From: Eubacterium sp. AF36-5BH
GTDB lineage: Bacteria > Bacillota > Clostridia > Lachnospirales > Lachnospiraceae
DNA: 64,000 nt
Assembly: GCF_003460505.1 (NCBI RefSeq)
Contig: NZ_QTVG01000003.1
Span: forward strand, 1-64,000
Reading direction: 5' to 3'
Shown here piece after piece: positions 44,081 through 53,620 of the stretch; the stretch's first letter is position 1; each line of letters starts with the position of its first letter. The notes beneath the pieces were generated by a model. That model was given only the letters and a program-made list of their open reading frames with translations. It was not told where the DNA came from and did no database searches. A program made the translations under genes and the position numbers.

Positions 44081-45163
44081 TTATATACGTTTTGCTATTT
44101 CATCACCCATTTCCTTACAACCAACTAATGTCATTCCTTCTGACATAATATCAATTGTACGAATGTTATCCTCTAGAACCTTCTGAACTGCTGCTTCTAC
44201 AGCATCAGCCTCTTTATCTAAATCAAATGAATATCTAAGCATCATGGCTGCTGATAAAATTGTAGCAATTGGATTTGCCTTATTCTGTCCTGCAATATCA
44301 GGAGCTGCACCATGACTTGGTTCATACATACCAAACTTATCTTCTCTAAGAGATGCTGATGAAAGCATACCAATTGAACCTGTTACCATACTTGCTTCAT
44401 CTGATAAAATATCACCAAACATATTTTCAGTTACTACAACGTCAAACTGTGCAGGATCTTTTACAAGCTGCATTGCGCAATTATCAACAAGCATATGTGT
44501 AAGAGTAACTTCAGGATAATCCTTTGCTACTTCATTTACAACCTTGTCCCATAATCTTGAACTGTCTAAAACATTTGACTTGTCAACGCTGATTACGCTC
44601 TTACGTCTCTTCATTGCTATTTCAAATGCCTTAATTGCAATTCTTCTAATTTCGTTTTCATTATATGTTAATGTATCTGTTGCTGTAAGGACTCCGTTAA
44701 CTTCCTCTGTCTTTCTTTCTCCAAAGTAAAGGCCACCTGTTAACTCTCTTACAATAATCATGTCAAATCCAGCATCTGCCACTGATTCTTTAAGTGGACA
44801 TGCATCCTTTAACTCCTTGTAAAGATATGCAGGTCTGAGATTTGCAAAAAGATTTAATCCTTTTCTAATTGCAAGAAGTCCAGCTTCCGGTCTAAGATTA
44901 GGTGGTAATTCATACCAACTGTCTTTACCAACTACACCTCCTACGGCTCCTAATAACACAGCATCATTTGACTTTGCTGTTTCAAGTGCCTCATCAGTAA
45001 GTGGAACGCCATGTTTATCAATGGAAATACCGCCCATGTCCACTTCTGTGTAGTTAAAGCTGTGTCCAAATTTATTACCGACGACGTCAAGCACTTTTCT
45101 TGCCTCTGCTACGATTTCAGGGCCAATTCCGTCACCGGGAATAACTGCAACGTTAAAATTCAT
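44081..45163 (-). CDS. leuB: 3-isopropylmalate dehydrogenase
   Basis: This 360-residue enzyme oxidatively decarboxylates 3-isopropylmalate in leucine synthesis. Family landmarks are [20 protein letters not shown], the substrate Arg region ANLRPAYLY, the [12 protein letters not shown] segment, the [12 protein letters not shown] helix, and [21 protein letters not shown] with the metal-binding Asp residues. GSAPDIAGQ-type end [24 protein letters not shown] is present. It is the first gene of the operon under its own consensus-like promoter. leuA and leuCD are not adjacent. Confidence 0.96.
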   Translation of the reverse strand: MNFNVAVIPGDGIGPEIVAEARKVLDVVGNKFGHSFNYTEVDMGGISIDKHGVPLTDEALETAKSNDAVLLGAVGGVVGKDSWYELPPNLRPEAGLLAIRKGLNLFANLRPAYLYKELKDACPLKESVADAGFDMIIVRELTGGLYFGERKTEEVNGVLTATDTLTYNENEIRRIAIKAFEIAMKRRKSVISVDKSNVLDSSRLWDKVVNEVAKDYPEVTLTHMLVDNCAMQLVKDPAQFDVVVTENMFGDILSDEASMVTGSIGMLSSASLREDKFGMYEPSHGAAPDIAGQNKANPIATILSAAMMLRYSFDLDKEADAVEAAVQKVLEDNIRTIDIMSEGMTLVGCKEMGDEIAKRI

Positions 45164-45236
45164 TGTAATTCCTTCTTTCTATCTAGTTTAAATTAATATG
45201 CTATTAAAGATATACCGTGCCATATTAACTCGTAAA

Positions 45237-45265
45237 ATTATACCTTAAAATCCGTCATATTTCAA
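45237..45265 (-). promoter_or_regulatory. Sigma-A promoter of leuB-ilvD-ilvB
   Basis: TTGAAA (45260-45265) and TATAAT (45237-45242) with a 17-base spacer. The start near 45230 leaves about 65 bases of leader, in which I see no T-box or leader peptide with Leu/Ile/Val codons. Confidence 0.75.
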
Positions 45266-45309
45266 CCATACATATATAATGTATTTCTTGATTATATTTA
45301 ACATAAGAA

Positions 45310-45346
45310 AACTGTCACAATAATTTTTACGATTACTGTGACAGTT
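45310..45346 (-). terminator. Terminator of the SPKTG surface-protein gene
   Basis: AACTGTCACA and TGTGACAGTT form a 10-bp stem that can be extended inward by TAAT/ATTA pairing, followed on the minus strand by TTTTCTT. It separates the surface-protein gene from the leuB promoter. Confidence 0.75.
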
Positions 45347-45362
45347 ATTTTAAACATTATAT

Positions 45363-48300
45363 TTAATTATATTTCTTTTTCTTAATCACTCCAAATACTC
45401 CTGCAGCCCCTGCAACAGCAGACATAGCTATTCCTGCAACAATTCCTTTCCATGTTGATTCATATCCTGTCTTTGGAGATATTGTACTTGTAGATACATA
45501 ACTTGAAGGTGCCTTATATCCATTTCCATCTGAAGTGTAATTATTTTTCTTTATCTGATAATCCACATATTTAGTAATCTTATTTTCACTTGTAGTTTCT
45601 TCATCTGCATTTTCTGTCGTCTGTTCTTCCGTTGTTGGCTCTTCTGTTGTAGCCTCTTCCGTTATAGTTTCTTCTGTTGTTGGCTGTTCCGTTGTTGGTT
45701 CCTCTGTTGTTGTCTCAGGTGGTGTTTCTATTTCTTTTTGTTTGTATACAAATATAATCAAATTATCTTTAGTCTTAATTTTAATTGTTTTTGCTTTGTC
45801 AGATTTTTCGTAACCTTCAATTTCTACAGGTTCTTCTGTAACATCTGTTTTGTATTTTGCCTTTTTTGTAACATCATTAATTAATGAGTTTCCATTTTCA
45901 TCTACATATCTGACTGTATAGTCATATTCATTAATTACATAATGTGCTATAAAAACTGTGTCCTCCTTAATGTGTTCCTTTGAAGGATCCTCAACTGCTA
46001 TTTCTTCATTTTTTGTTTTTTTAGTCCAGCCGTTAAAAGTATAACCTTCATTTGCGATTTCATTTGGAGTTTTCTCTACTGTTTCATCGTATTTAACTTT
46101 ATAGTCTTTTTTGCCATCAATAACTCCATTGCCATCTGTTGTAAATTTTACATTATAGATTTTTTTCTTATAAACAAATACTATTTCATTGTTTTCAACA
46201 TCAATAGTAATTTCTTTCTTATTACTGTCTACAGCATAACCTTCTATTTCTTCTGCCATTTCTACTACAGGCTCACCGTATTTCTTTTTATCAGCATGCT
46301 TTTCAGGCAACAACGGATTTCCTTCTTCATCAACATATTTTACAATATAGTTGTATGATAAAGGACCAAATTTTGCTGTAAAAAGTGTATCCTCCAAAAT
46401 AATTTCACTGGAAGGATTTTCAGATATAGACACGCCTTGTGAAACTGTTTTCTCCCAGCCTAAGAATTCATAGCCTTTATCAGAAATTGGCGTAGGAACT
46501 GATGATACACTACTTTCATATTCAACTTCCTGATTCACATCTCCCCTAACGATACCATGTTTGTCAGCAATGAATTTAACATTAAGCAATTTTAACGGAG
46601 AGAGCTGGTCTCTGTCTTTTAAAGTTACCTTTTTCCATTCCACACTAAGTTTGTTATTGTTTTTATCGTAGTTTGGAATCGGACCACTTAAAGTTGCCGT
46701 TGCATCTGCCTCAACTCCACTATTATCCATTTCCTTATACATACCTGAAATTACAATTGAATCCCCATTATTCATAATCCACTGATTATTTCCATAAAGT
46801 TTTTCAAAAACAGCTGATGCATTTCCATTTTTCAAATCAGCTTTTGAAATTGAAACTTTATCTATTTCTTTATTGTTTTTGTCTACCAAAGAAAATGTTA
46901 AACTGTCCTCAACAAAATATCCTTCAGGTATAATTAAACCTTCCTTTGTGATTTTAAATCCGTTTTTATCTACAATAGTCATGTCTTTCATGTTGTCTGA
47001 TTTTGCAGTTACATTATATTCTTCAAAAACTTTTGTGCCACGTTTTAAGTTTCCTTCAAATGCTTTTCCATTACTGTCTACAAATTTTAAATCAAAATCT
47101 GCAGCTATTTCATTTCTTGGAATCACAATATTTGTAGAAGGTGTAACCGGTATGTCAGTTGGTGTTTCTTCAATGGTTCCATTATCTGTGTATTTTTTCA
47201 AATCAGCAGTAATTTCAACATTTAAATTAGACTGAGCAACTGAATCATAATTTATTTTTTTTGAAATACCCGAAACGGTAATTTTATCCTCCTTATTTAA
47301 CTTTACACCGTTAAATTTATCTAGAAATTCTTTTACTTTTTTATTATCAGTTAAATCCTGTTTATCAATAAAAAAGCTGTCCTTAACATTTCCGTTTTTG
47401 TCTTTTACTTCCACCTTGATTTTATCAGAAACATTTAAATCCTTTCCATTAAGAGATAATGTATCTTTTCCGATTGTCACTCCCAATGTATCATCAACAA
47501 ACTTCATGTTCCCCATTTTATCGTTACCTGCTGTAAGAATATATTCAACGTCTATATTTTCTCCAACATTAAGACTATCATACTGCGTTAATGTTTTTCC
47601 GTTATTTTTGTATACAACTTCAGTTTTTGCATCTGCCTGTTCTAAAATCATATTAGTTTCAATCATTATGTTGCTGTCTGTTGTATGTCTTTCCATATAA
47701 AAGAAATCAAAAGAATAAACTTCTCCATCTATTAAACCTAGTTTTTTAGCAACCTCGTTTACATTTAGAACTTCTGACCTTTTTAAATGTGCACCACCAA
47801 TGTCTAAGGCTAACTTATTGTCAATAAATAAGTACACATCATCATCTCCACTAAATTTAAATTTAAGATTATCTGATTTTTTATATAAAAACTGACATTT
47901 TGCTTTCATTGAGAAATGATAATTGTGATTTTTCTTATCATACTTATTGTACATTTCTGTTCCAAATGGAGCAGTTAAATCACTGTGATTTTTGAGAACA
48001 TTTTTGTCTAATGGATAAAATCCAACTTCCTGACTTAAAAGATTATTAGAATTTTGAGATATTAATTTGTTTTCAGGATCATAGTTTATTTCGTAATCAT
48101 TGCTAAATCTGTAAAGATTATTAATCAGGTCAAGCTGTAATGTTGAATATGCATTGGTTTTCTTTGATACCTGATTATTTGTTTCGCACCAGAAATTGTT
48201 AAGTCTGTAGTATGCATAATCCATACATGATTTGATATCATCCACTCCTGCACCTTTGTCAAACTTTGCCTTTGTGCTGTTGTAGTCCCCTAAGGTTGCC

Positions 48301-48722
48301 ACTGTTTTCTTGTTTTGTTTCTTAGTTATTTGAGTATATATTTTTTTGTATAAATCCGTTCCGTTTGAATAATAAGTATTCTCCATATAACTTTTTACAA
48401 GACTTGCAACTTTTTCGACTACCTTTTGTTTATAAACCGGTCTTCCGTTTTCACCCAGAGTATCTTCCACCAGCCCCTTGCCTGCATCTTGTTCTAACAA
48501 TTCTGTAATATTTTCCAAACTCAAGTTATTTGAAAACTGATTGTTTAAATCATATTCAAATAACAGATTATCTGACAAATGATCATAAATTATTATAGGC
48601 ATCTTAAGTGTTTTTGGAGCCTGCGCAGCAGAAACATTTTTATCTTTCGATACAACCCCTGACAATACTGTAGTTATAATCATAACCACAACAAGTCCTA
48701 ATGAAATAGTTTTCTTTTTCAT
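45363..48722 (-). CDS. Large cell-wall-anchored surface protein (fibro-slime, InlB-like and MucBP-like repeats, SPKTG signal)
   Basis: The protein has 1119 residues. The start at 48722 (MKKKTISLG) follows AGGGGGAAGT. A signal peptide leads to an N-terminal region with a fibro-slime/PA14-like domain (about 270-360, with FKFSGDDDVYLFIDNKLALDIGGAHLK and YSFDFFYMERH). Two or three all-beta repeats follow (about 370-690). InlB B-like repeats (KFIADKHGIV...YEFLGWEKT and KFTTDGNGVI...YTFNGWTKK) alternate with MucBP-like repeats (YIVKYVDEEGNPL, YTVRYVDENGNSL). A Thr/Glu/Pro-rich stalk (EEPTTEQPTTEE) precedes SPKTG, a hydrophobic helix and KKKKYN. SPKTG replaces LPXTG, pointing to a dedicated or relaxed sortase. 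An adhesive, extracellular role is likely. Confidence 0.88.
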   Translation of the reverse strand: MKKKTISLGLVVVMIITTVLSGVVSKDKNVSAAQAPKTLKMPIIIYDHLSDNLLFEYDLNNQFSNNLSLENITELLEQDAGKGLVEDTLGENGRPVYKQKVVEKVASLVKSYMENTYYSNGTDLYKKIYTQITKKQNKKTVATLGDYNSTKAKFDKGAGVDDIKSCMDYAYYRLNNFWCETNNQVSKKTNAYSTLQLDLINNLYRFSNDYEINYDPENKLISQNSNNLLSQEVGFYPLDKNVLKNHSDLTAPFGTEMYNKYDKKNHNYHFSMKAKCQFLYKKSDNLKFKFSGDDDVYLFIDNKLALDIGGAHLKRSEVLNVNEVAKKLGLIDGEVYSFDFFYMERHTTDSNIMIETNMILEQADAKTEVVYKNNGKTLTQYDSLNVGENIDVEYILTAGNDKMGNMKFVDDTLGVTIGKDTLSLNGKDLNVSDKIKVEVKDKNGNVKDSFFIDKQDLTDNKKVKEFLDKFNGVKLNKEDKITVSGISKKINYDSVAQSNLNVEITADLKKYTDNGTIEETPTDIPVTPSTNIVIPRNEIAADFDLKFVDSNGKAFEGNLKRGTKVFEEYNVTAKSDNMKDMTIVDKNGFKITKEGLIIPEGYFVEDSLTFSLVDKNNKEIDKVSISKADLKNGNASAVFEKLYGNNQWIMNNGDSIVISGMYKEMDNSGVEADATATLSGPIPNYDKNNNKLSVEWKKVTLKDRDQLSPLKLLNVKFIADKHGIVRGDVNQEVEYESSVSSVPTPISDKGYEFLGWEKTVSQGVSISENPSSEIILEDTLFTAKFGPLSYNYIVKYVDEEGNPLLPEKHADKKKYGEPVVEMAEEIEGYAVDSNKKEITIDVENNEIVFVYKKKIYNVKFTTDGNGVIDGKKDYKVKYDETVEKTPNEIANEGYTFNGWTKKTKNEEIAVEDPSKEHIKEDTVFIAHYVINEYDYTVRYVDENGNSLINDVTKKAKYKTDVTEEPVEIEGYEKSDKAKTIKIKTKDNLIIFVYKQKEIETPPETTTEEPTTEQPTTEETITEEATTEEPTTEEQTTENADEETTSENKITKYVDYQIKKNNYTSDGNGYKAPSSYVSTSTISPKTGYESTWKGIVAGIAMSAVAGAAGVFGVIKKKKYN

Positions 48723-48849
48723 ACTTCCCCCTGTTTCCAACTTTTTGCGAAAGCATCTCCCGTAATGCCCTCACCTTATCCATTATATACACAAGGTTTA
48801 CAATTTATTCCAATTATTTATATTAATTTAGCTTATTTTCTTAAATAGA

Positions 48850-48887
48850 AAAGACCTTCAGTGGCATCACTACCACCAAAGGTCTTT
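48850..48887 (-). terminator. Terminator of tgt-yajC
   Basis: AAAGACCTT and AAGGTCTTT enclose an inner GTGG...CCAC pair, and the minus strand continues TTTTCTATTT. Located about 30 bases beyond the yajC stop. Confidence 0.85.
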
Positions 48888-48917
48888 AAAATACTCAACA
48901 TCTATACAAAATGTTTA

Positions 48918-49220
48918 TTAAGCGTTTGCTTTTTCAATATCAACAATTGCTGTCTTCTGCATTGGAATACGGCAGTTCTTGTTTCCACCAAATTCTACAA
49001 TAACAGTATCTTCAGTTACATCAATAACCATTCCATAGAAACCACTTGTTGTAAGAATACTATCTCCAATTTCTACGCTTTCCATTAATGCCTTCTGTTT
49101 CTTTTCCTGCTTCTTCTGTGGCTTAATAGCTAAGAAATACATAAATCCAATAATGATTACTACATATACTACTATGATAACCCAGCTTTCGCCTGCACTA
49201 GCTGCTGCTAATAAATTCAT
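48918..49220 (-). CDS. yajC: Preprotein translocase accessory protein YajC
   Basis: This 100-residue SecDF-associated membrane protein has a single hydrophobic helix, WVIIVVYVVIIIGFMYFLAI (about 12-33), followed by KPQKKQEKKQKALMESVEIGDSILTTSGFYGMVIDV, the classic YajC continuation. The cytosolic tail is short. It lies 42 bases downstream of tgt, the usual bacterial pairing. secD/secF do not follow here; a terminator comes next. Confidence 0.93.
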   Translation of the reverse strand: MNLLAAASAGESWVIIVVYVVIIIGFMYFLAIKPQKKQEKKQKALMESVEIGDSILTTSGFYGMVIDVTEDTVIVEFGGNKNCRIPMQKTAIVDIEKANA

Positions 49221-49262
49221 TATAAATCCTCCTCATAATATGTTTTTGATACAAAGATGTAT

Positions 49263-50399
49263 CTATTTTTTGTCATTTTCTTTGAAACCTTCCAGTTTTT
49301 TTGCTTTATATTCTGCAAAATTTCCTGCCTCTATGGCATATCTGATTTCCTCCATCATTGTATTATAAAAATACAAATTATGCAATACACATAAACGCAT
49401 ACCAAGCATTTCTTTTGCCTTTAACAAATGTCTTATGTACGCTCTGCTGTGATATTTACATGCAGGACACTGACAGCCTTCTTCAATAGGTGATGGATCT
49501 GTTTCATATTTTGCATTAAATAAATTTAACTTACCCTTATTTGTGTAAACATGACCATGACGACCGTTTCTTGCAGGATATACACAGTCAAAGAAATCTA
49601 CACCTCTTTCCACTGCTTCCAAAATATTTGAAGGTGTACCAACACCCATTAAATAAATTGGCTTGTCCTTTGGAAGATGTGGTTCAACACTTTCGATAAT
49701 TCTATACATTTCTTCATGCGTTTCACCTACTGCAAGTCCACCAATTGCATAACCGTCCAAGTCTAATTCTGAAATCTGTTTAGCATGTTCAATACGAATA
49801 TCATCGTAGATTCCACCCTGATTAATACCAAATAACATTTGATTTTTGTTAATTGTATCTTCTAAAGTGTTAAGTCTGTCCATTTCTACTTTACATCTTT
49901 TAAGCCATCTTGTTGTTCTGTCAACAGAATTCTGCATATATTCTCTTGATGCCACACTTGATGGACATTCATCAAAGGCCATTGCTATTGTTGATGCTAA
50001 GTTTGACTGAATCTGCATACTCTCTTCAGGTCCCATAAAAATCTTACGGCCATCTATATGAGATCTAAAATGTACGCCTTCTTCTTTAATACTTCTAAGA
50101 CCTGCAAGTGAAAATACCTGAAATCCACCTGAATCTGTAAGAATAGGTTTGTTCCAATTCATAAATTTATGAATTCCACCCATTTTCTTTACAACCAAAT
50201 CTCCCGGTCTTACATGTAAATGATATGTGTTTGATAATTCAACCTGTGTTTTTATCTGATATAAATCTTCTGCGGCTACCGCTCCTTTAATAGCTGCCGC
50301 TGTTCCAACATTCATAAACACCGGTGTCTGAATAGTGCCATGAACTGTTGTAAATTCTCCTCTTTTGGCATTGCCATCTTTTGCTAATACTTTAAACAT
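49263..50399 (-). CDS. tgt: Queuine/preQ1 tRNA-ribosyltransferase
   Basis: This 378-residue enzyme exchanges guanine-34 of GUN-anticodon tRNAs for preQ1. It begins MFKVLAKDGNAKRGEF; the ATG at 50399 has GAGG 7 bases upstream, and an in-frame ATG at 50411 overlaps that site. Catalytic Asp regions are ILTDSGGFQVFSL (about 92) and FDCVYPARNGRHGHVYT (about 264). The zinc site is CQCPACKYHSRAYIRHLLKA (Cys, Cys, Cys plus His near residue 345). queA is not adjacent. It forms tgt-yajC. Confidence 0.96.
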   Translation of the reverse strand: MFKVLAKDGNAKRGEFTTVHGTIQTPVFMNVGTAAAIKGAVAAEDLYQIKTQVELSNTYHLHVRPGDLVVKKMGGIHKFMNWNKPILTDSGGFQVFSLAGLRSIKEEGVHFRSHIDGRKIFMGPEESMQIQSNLASTIAMAFDECPSSVASREYMQNSVDRTTRWLKRCKVEMDRLNTLEDTINKNQMLFGINQGGIYDDIRIEHAKQISELDLDGYAIGGLAVGETHEEMYRIIESVEPHLPKDKPIYLMGVGTPSNILEAVERGVDFFDCVYPARNGRHGHVYTNKGKLNLFNAKYETDPSPIEEGCQCPACKYHSRAYIRHLLKAKEMLGMRLCVLHNLYFYNTMMEEIRYAIEAGNFAEYKAKKLEGFKENDKK

Positions 50400-50430
50400 A
50401 ATTAACCTCATTTTTTTACAAACTTTATTA

Positions 50431-50459
50431 ATTATATTATTTATGACAATTTAAAGCAA
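50431..50459 (-). promoter_or_regulatory. Sigma-A promoter of tgt-yajC
   Basis: TTGCTT (50454-50459) and TATAAT (50431-50436) are 17 bases apart. It is back to back with the aroC promoter, the two -35 boxes being about 30 bases apart. Confidence 0.65.
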
Positions 50460-50490
50460 GAATATATTTTATTATTTTACTTATATTAAT

Positions 50491-50519
50491 TTGATATTAT
50501 TTTATTTCCTTGTTATAAT
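50491..50519 (+). promoter_or_regulatory. Sigma-A promoter of aroC
   Basis: TTGATA (50491-50496) and TATAAT (50514-50519) are 17 bases apart, placing the start near 50526, 25 bases ahead of the ATG at 50551. Confidence 0.75.
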
Positions 50520-50550
50520 TGGACAAGAATTTAACAAAAGGGAGGCTATT

Positions 50551-51648
50551 ATGGCTGGTTCAACATATGGAAATATATTTAAAATCAGTACCTGGGGCGA
50601 ATCTCATGGCAAAGCTTTGGGGGTTGTTGTAGATGGATGCCCTGCAGGTATTAATTTATGTGAAGAGGATATTCAGAAGTTTTTAAATAGAAGAAAACCG
50701 GGTCAGTCAAAATTCACTACACAGCGTAATGAAGATGACAAGGTTGAAATTTTATCAGGAGTATTTGACGGAAAAACTACCGGTACCCCTGTTTCCATGG
50801 TTGTAAAAAACAAAGATCATCATTCAGCGGACTATACTGACATTGCTTCATACTACAGACCAGGGCATGCGGATTTTACTTTTGACGAAAAATATGGTTT
50901 TAGAGATTACAGAGGCGGTGGCCGTTCTTCAGGAAGAGAAACTATCGGTCGAGTAGCTGCCGGAGCTATTGCATCAAAGATTCTTGAATCTCTTGGCATC
51001 GAAATTACAACATATTCAAAATCTATTGGTAATGTGGAAATTGACTATAGTAAATTCAAAAAAGATGAAATTCCAAATAATCCAATGTACATGCCTGATA
51101 ATGATGCCGCAACAAAAGCTGCCGAATTATTAAAAGAAAAAATGAAAGAAATGGATTCTGTTGGTGGCATAATTGAATGTTTAGTTGATGGCATGCCTGC
51201 AGGTGTTGGAGAAACTGTATTTGACAAATTAGATGCAAATCTTGCAAAAGCTGTTATGTCAATTGGTGCCATTAAAGGTATTGAGTTCGGTGACGGTTTT
51301 AAAGTTACAGAACTAACAGGTTCAACAGATAATGATGGTTTTAAAATTGAAAATGACACTATAGAAAAAACTTCAAACCATGCAGGTGGTATTCTTGGTG
51401 GTATGAGCGATGGTTCACAAATTGTTTTACGCGCAGCAGTTAAACCTACCCCTTCTATTGCAAGAAGTCAGGATACAATTAACAAAGCCGGTGAAAACAT
51501 AAGCATCAACATAAAAGGTCGTCATGATCCTATTATTGTACCTAGAGCTGTAGTCGTTGTAGAATCCATGGTTGCTGTTACTTTAGTGGATATGCTATTT
51601 ACTAATATGACAGCTAGAATTGACAAGATTGTTGATTTTTATAAGTAA
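50551..51648 (+). CDS. aroC: Chorismate synthase
   Basis: This 365-residue FMN-dependent enzyme makes chorismate, precursor of aromatic amino acids and folate. It starts MAGSTYGNIFKISTWGESHGKALG (signature 1); the open frame runs 60 bases further upstream but that stretch holds the promoter, while AGGGAGG lies just before 50551. Signature 2 is seen as FRDYRGGGRSSGRETIGRVAAGAIASKIL (about 115-143), and signature 3 near RHDPIIVPRAVVVVESMVAVTL. It is the only shikimate-pathway gene in the window and is monocistronic. Confidence 0.97.
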   Translation: MAGSTYGNIFKISTWGESHGKALGVVVDGCPAGINLCEEDIQKFLNRRKPGQSKFTTQRNEDDKVEILSGVFDGKTTGTPVSMVVKNKDHHSADYTDIASYYRPGHADFTFDEKYGFRDYRGGGRSSGRETIGRVAAGAIASKILESLGIEITTYSKSIGNVEIDYSKFKKDEIPNNPMYMPDNDAATKAAELLKEKMKEMDSVGGIIECLVDGMPAGVGETVFDKLDANLAKAVMSIGAIKGIEFGDGFKVTELTGSTDNDGFKIENDTIEKTSNHAGGILGGMSDGSQIVLRAAVKPTPSIARSQDTINKAGENISINIKGRHDPIIVPRAVVVVESMVAVTLVDMLFTNMTARIDKIVDFYK

Positions 51649-51678
51649 ATTTTACAAATACTTCAATTTAAAATATTT

Positions 51679-51710
51679 AAGAGATAGTTAACTTAGTTTT
51701 ACTATCTCTT
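51679..51710 (+). terminator. Terminator of aroC
   Basis: AAGAGATAGT and ACTATCTCTT form a perfect 10-bp stem followed by ATTTTTTG. The 3' arm overlaps the last codons of the convergent membrane-protein gene (stop at 51702). Confidence 0.85.
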
Positions 51711-52118
51711 ATTTTTTGACTCTTTATTTAATACATTTTCATAAAATAGACCAACTATAAACCATATTGGTGCATAATCAAGTCTAATTACTCCTTTAAT
51801 ATTATATTTACACTTGCTATAATCCCAAGGACACTTAAACGCTTTTTTTAACATACAGCCACTTATAAATTCTGCACTAAATATCCCGAGTGTATACAGT
51901 AGCCCACGCTCGGTTCTTTTTACATGATGTTTTTTCAATTCAAAACTGATGGGCTTAATTATTGATGCCATGCCATAAATTGGAAACATCCATATAGATG
52001 TATGCCCCATTAGTCGGTAATCTTTTTTTCTGAAGCTATGAATCGATGTGAAAACAACTTCCATGCACCAACCAATAATTCCACATTTTAAAAAATTATA
52101 AAATATATTTTTCTTCAT
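51702..52118 (-). CDS. Small membrane protein, ABC_trans_CmpB-like (PF06541 type)
   Basis: The protein has 138 residues from ATG at 52118; a TTG 18 bases earlier is an alternative and the ribosome site is weak (GGAA). Hydrophobic segments lie at about 10-28 (FLKCGIIGWCMEVVF), 45-60 (IWMFPIYGMASIIKP), 75-95 and 115-130. The pattern GWCMEVVFTSIHS...LMGHTSIWMFPIYG is characteristic of the PF06541 family, called putative ABC-transporter permease although no ABC genes are associated here. Function unknown. Its end overlaps the aroC terminator. Confidence 0.72.
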   Translation of the reverse strand: MKKNIFYNFLKCGIIGWCMEVVFTSIHSFRKKDYRLMGHTSIWMFPIYGMASIIKPISFELKKHHVKRTERGLLYTLGIFSAEFISGCMLKKAFKCPWDYSKCKYNIKGVIRLDYAPIWFIVGLFYENVLNKESKNKR

Positions 52119-52155
52119 ATAGTTAATTATTTCCAACTAATTAATATCTATACAC

Positions 52156-52194
52156 AAAAGAAACTGCAAAGAATTTCTTCACAGTTTCCTTTTC
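52156..52194 (-). terminator. Terminator of glyA
   Basis: AAAAGAAACTG and CAGTTTCCTTTT pair with one bulge around an inner AAGAA/TTCTT stem. The minus strand reads ...CAGTTTCTTTTGTG. Located about 45 bases beyond the glyA stop. Confidence 0.75.
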
Positions 52195-52238
52195 ACAATT
52201 TATTTGATTTTTACCTTCTTAGGTTTTGACCAGACTTT

Positions 52239-53480
52239 TTATTCATATAAAGGATATTTGTCTGTTAATCCCTTTACTTTTGCTTTTACAGCTTCACAAT
52301 TACCCTGTGGATCTTCTGCTATCATTGCCATGCATTCAGCAATAACATCCATGTCTTCTGTGTTTAATCCTCTTGTTGTTACGGCAGGTGTACCAATTCT
52401 TACACCGCTTGTAATACCAGGTTTCTGTGGATCATTTGGAATTGCATTTTTGTTACATGTAATATTTGCTGCATCAAGTGCAATTTCAAATTCTTTACCT
52501 GTTATATTTTTGCTTCTTAAATCTACTAACATAAGATGATTATCTGTACCACCTGATACAAGATCAAATCCTCTGTCTGTAAGTCCTTTTGCTAAAGCCT
52601 GTGCGTTATCCACAATGTTCTTTGCGTATGCCTTAAAATCATCTGATAATGCTTCTTTAAAACATACAGCCTTTCCTGCTATAACATGCATTAATGGACC
52701 ACCCTGAATTCCAGGGAATACTGCTTTGTTTAATTTGTGTTCTAAGGCAAATTCTTCACTTGAAAGAATAAGACCACCTCTAGGTCCTCTTAATGTTTTA
52801 TGTGTTGTAGTTGTTGTAACATGTGCGTATGGAATTGGACTCATATGCTGTCCACCTGCTACAAGACCTGCGATATGTGCCATATCTACCATAAGATATG
52901 CACCAACTTCGTCAGCAATTTCTCTAAACTTCTTAAAGTCAATCTTTCTTGCATAAGCACTTGCACCTGCTACAATTAATTTTGGCTTGTTTTCAACAGC
53001 TATTTTTCTTACCTGATCATAATCTATATAACCGTCTTCATTTACACCATAAGATACAATGTTAAAATATGTTCCTGAAATATTAACCTTTGAACCATGT
53101 GTTAAATGTCCACCTGCATCAAGACTCATTCCCATTACTGTATCTCCCGGTTTAACTAAAGCAAAAAATACAGCTAAGTTTGCCTGTGCTCCTGAATGTG
53201 GCTGAACATTTGCGTATGTACATCCAAACAATTCCTTTGCTCTGTCAATTGCTAACTGTTCTACAACGTCTACATATTCACATCCACCATAATATCTTTT
53301 TCCAGGATATCCTTCTGCATACTTATTTGTAAGATGACTACCCATAGCAGCCATAACGCCTTTACTTACTAAATTCTCAGATGCAATAAGTTCAAGATGA
53401 GAACGCTGTCTTCCCATTTCGTCTGCCATTGCAGCATAAATTTCCGCATCTGCATTTTTTACTTCATCAAATGAAAACAT
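52239..53480 (-). CDS. glyA: Serine hydroxymethyltransferase
   Basis: This 413-residue PLP enzyme interconverts serine and glycine while charging tetrahydrofolate with a one-carbon unit. It starts [15 protein letters not shown] at 53480 with AGGAGGT 10 bases upstream (the longer open frame runs through the leader hairpin). Conserved blocks are [35 protein letters not shown], the PLP-Lys motif [17 protein letters not shown] (Lys near residue 228) and [14 protein letters not shown]. Together with serCA it supplies glycine and C1 units. The leader contains a GGAA-capped hairpin immediately upstream of the ribosome site. Confidence 0.97.
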   Translation of the reverse strand: MFSFDEVKNADAEIYAAMADEMGRQRSHLELIASENLVSKGVMAAMGSHLTNKYAEGYPGKRYYGGCEYVDVVEQLAIDRAKELFGCTYANVQPHSGAQANLAVFFALVKPGDTVMGMSLDAGGHLTHGSKVNISGTYFNIVSYGVNEDGYIDYDQVRKIAVENKPKLIVAGASAYARKIDFKKFREIADEVGAYLMVDMAHIAGLVAGGQHMSPIPYAHVTTTTTHKTLRGPRGGLILSSEEFALEHKLNKAVFPGIQGGPLMHVIAGKAVCFKEALSDDFKAYAKNIVDNAQALAKGLTDRGFDLVSGGTDNHLMLVDLRSKNITGKEFEIALDAANITCNKNAIPNDPQKPGITSGVRIGTPAVTTRGLNTEDMDVIAECMAMIAEDPQGNCEAVKAKVKGLTDKYPLYE

Positions 53481-53532
53481 ATATCTACCTCCTAATGTCC
53501 TTAAGACCGGCTGCATCTTCCGATGCAACTTT
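53481..53532 (-). promoter_or_regulatory. Structured leader of glyA
   Basis: The minus-strand leader contains GCATC-GGAA-GATGC, a GNRA-type tetraloop hairpin, followed by GCCGGTCTTAAGGAC, which can form GTC-TTAA-GGAC, and then the AGGAGG ribosome site. It is too short for the glycine or THF riboswitch classes I know. A regulatory role is possible but unproven. Confidence 0.35.
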
Positions 53533-53620
53533 AATCTTATATTACTTTACCATAATACAGTGTATTTTTAAATTATTTTTTTGGAATTTGTAGTAATTTG
53601 TTAAAAAAATAACTATTTTC

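Noticed and set aside
53481..53532. Glycine or THF riboswitch upstream of glyA
   Set aside because: The leader is only about 50 bases and lacks the conserved cores of either class.
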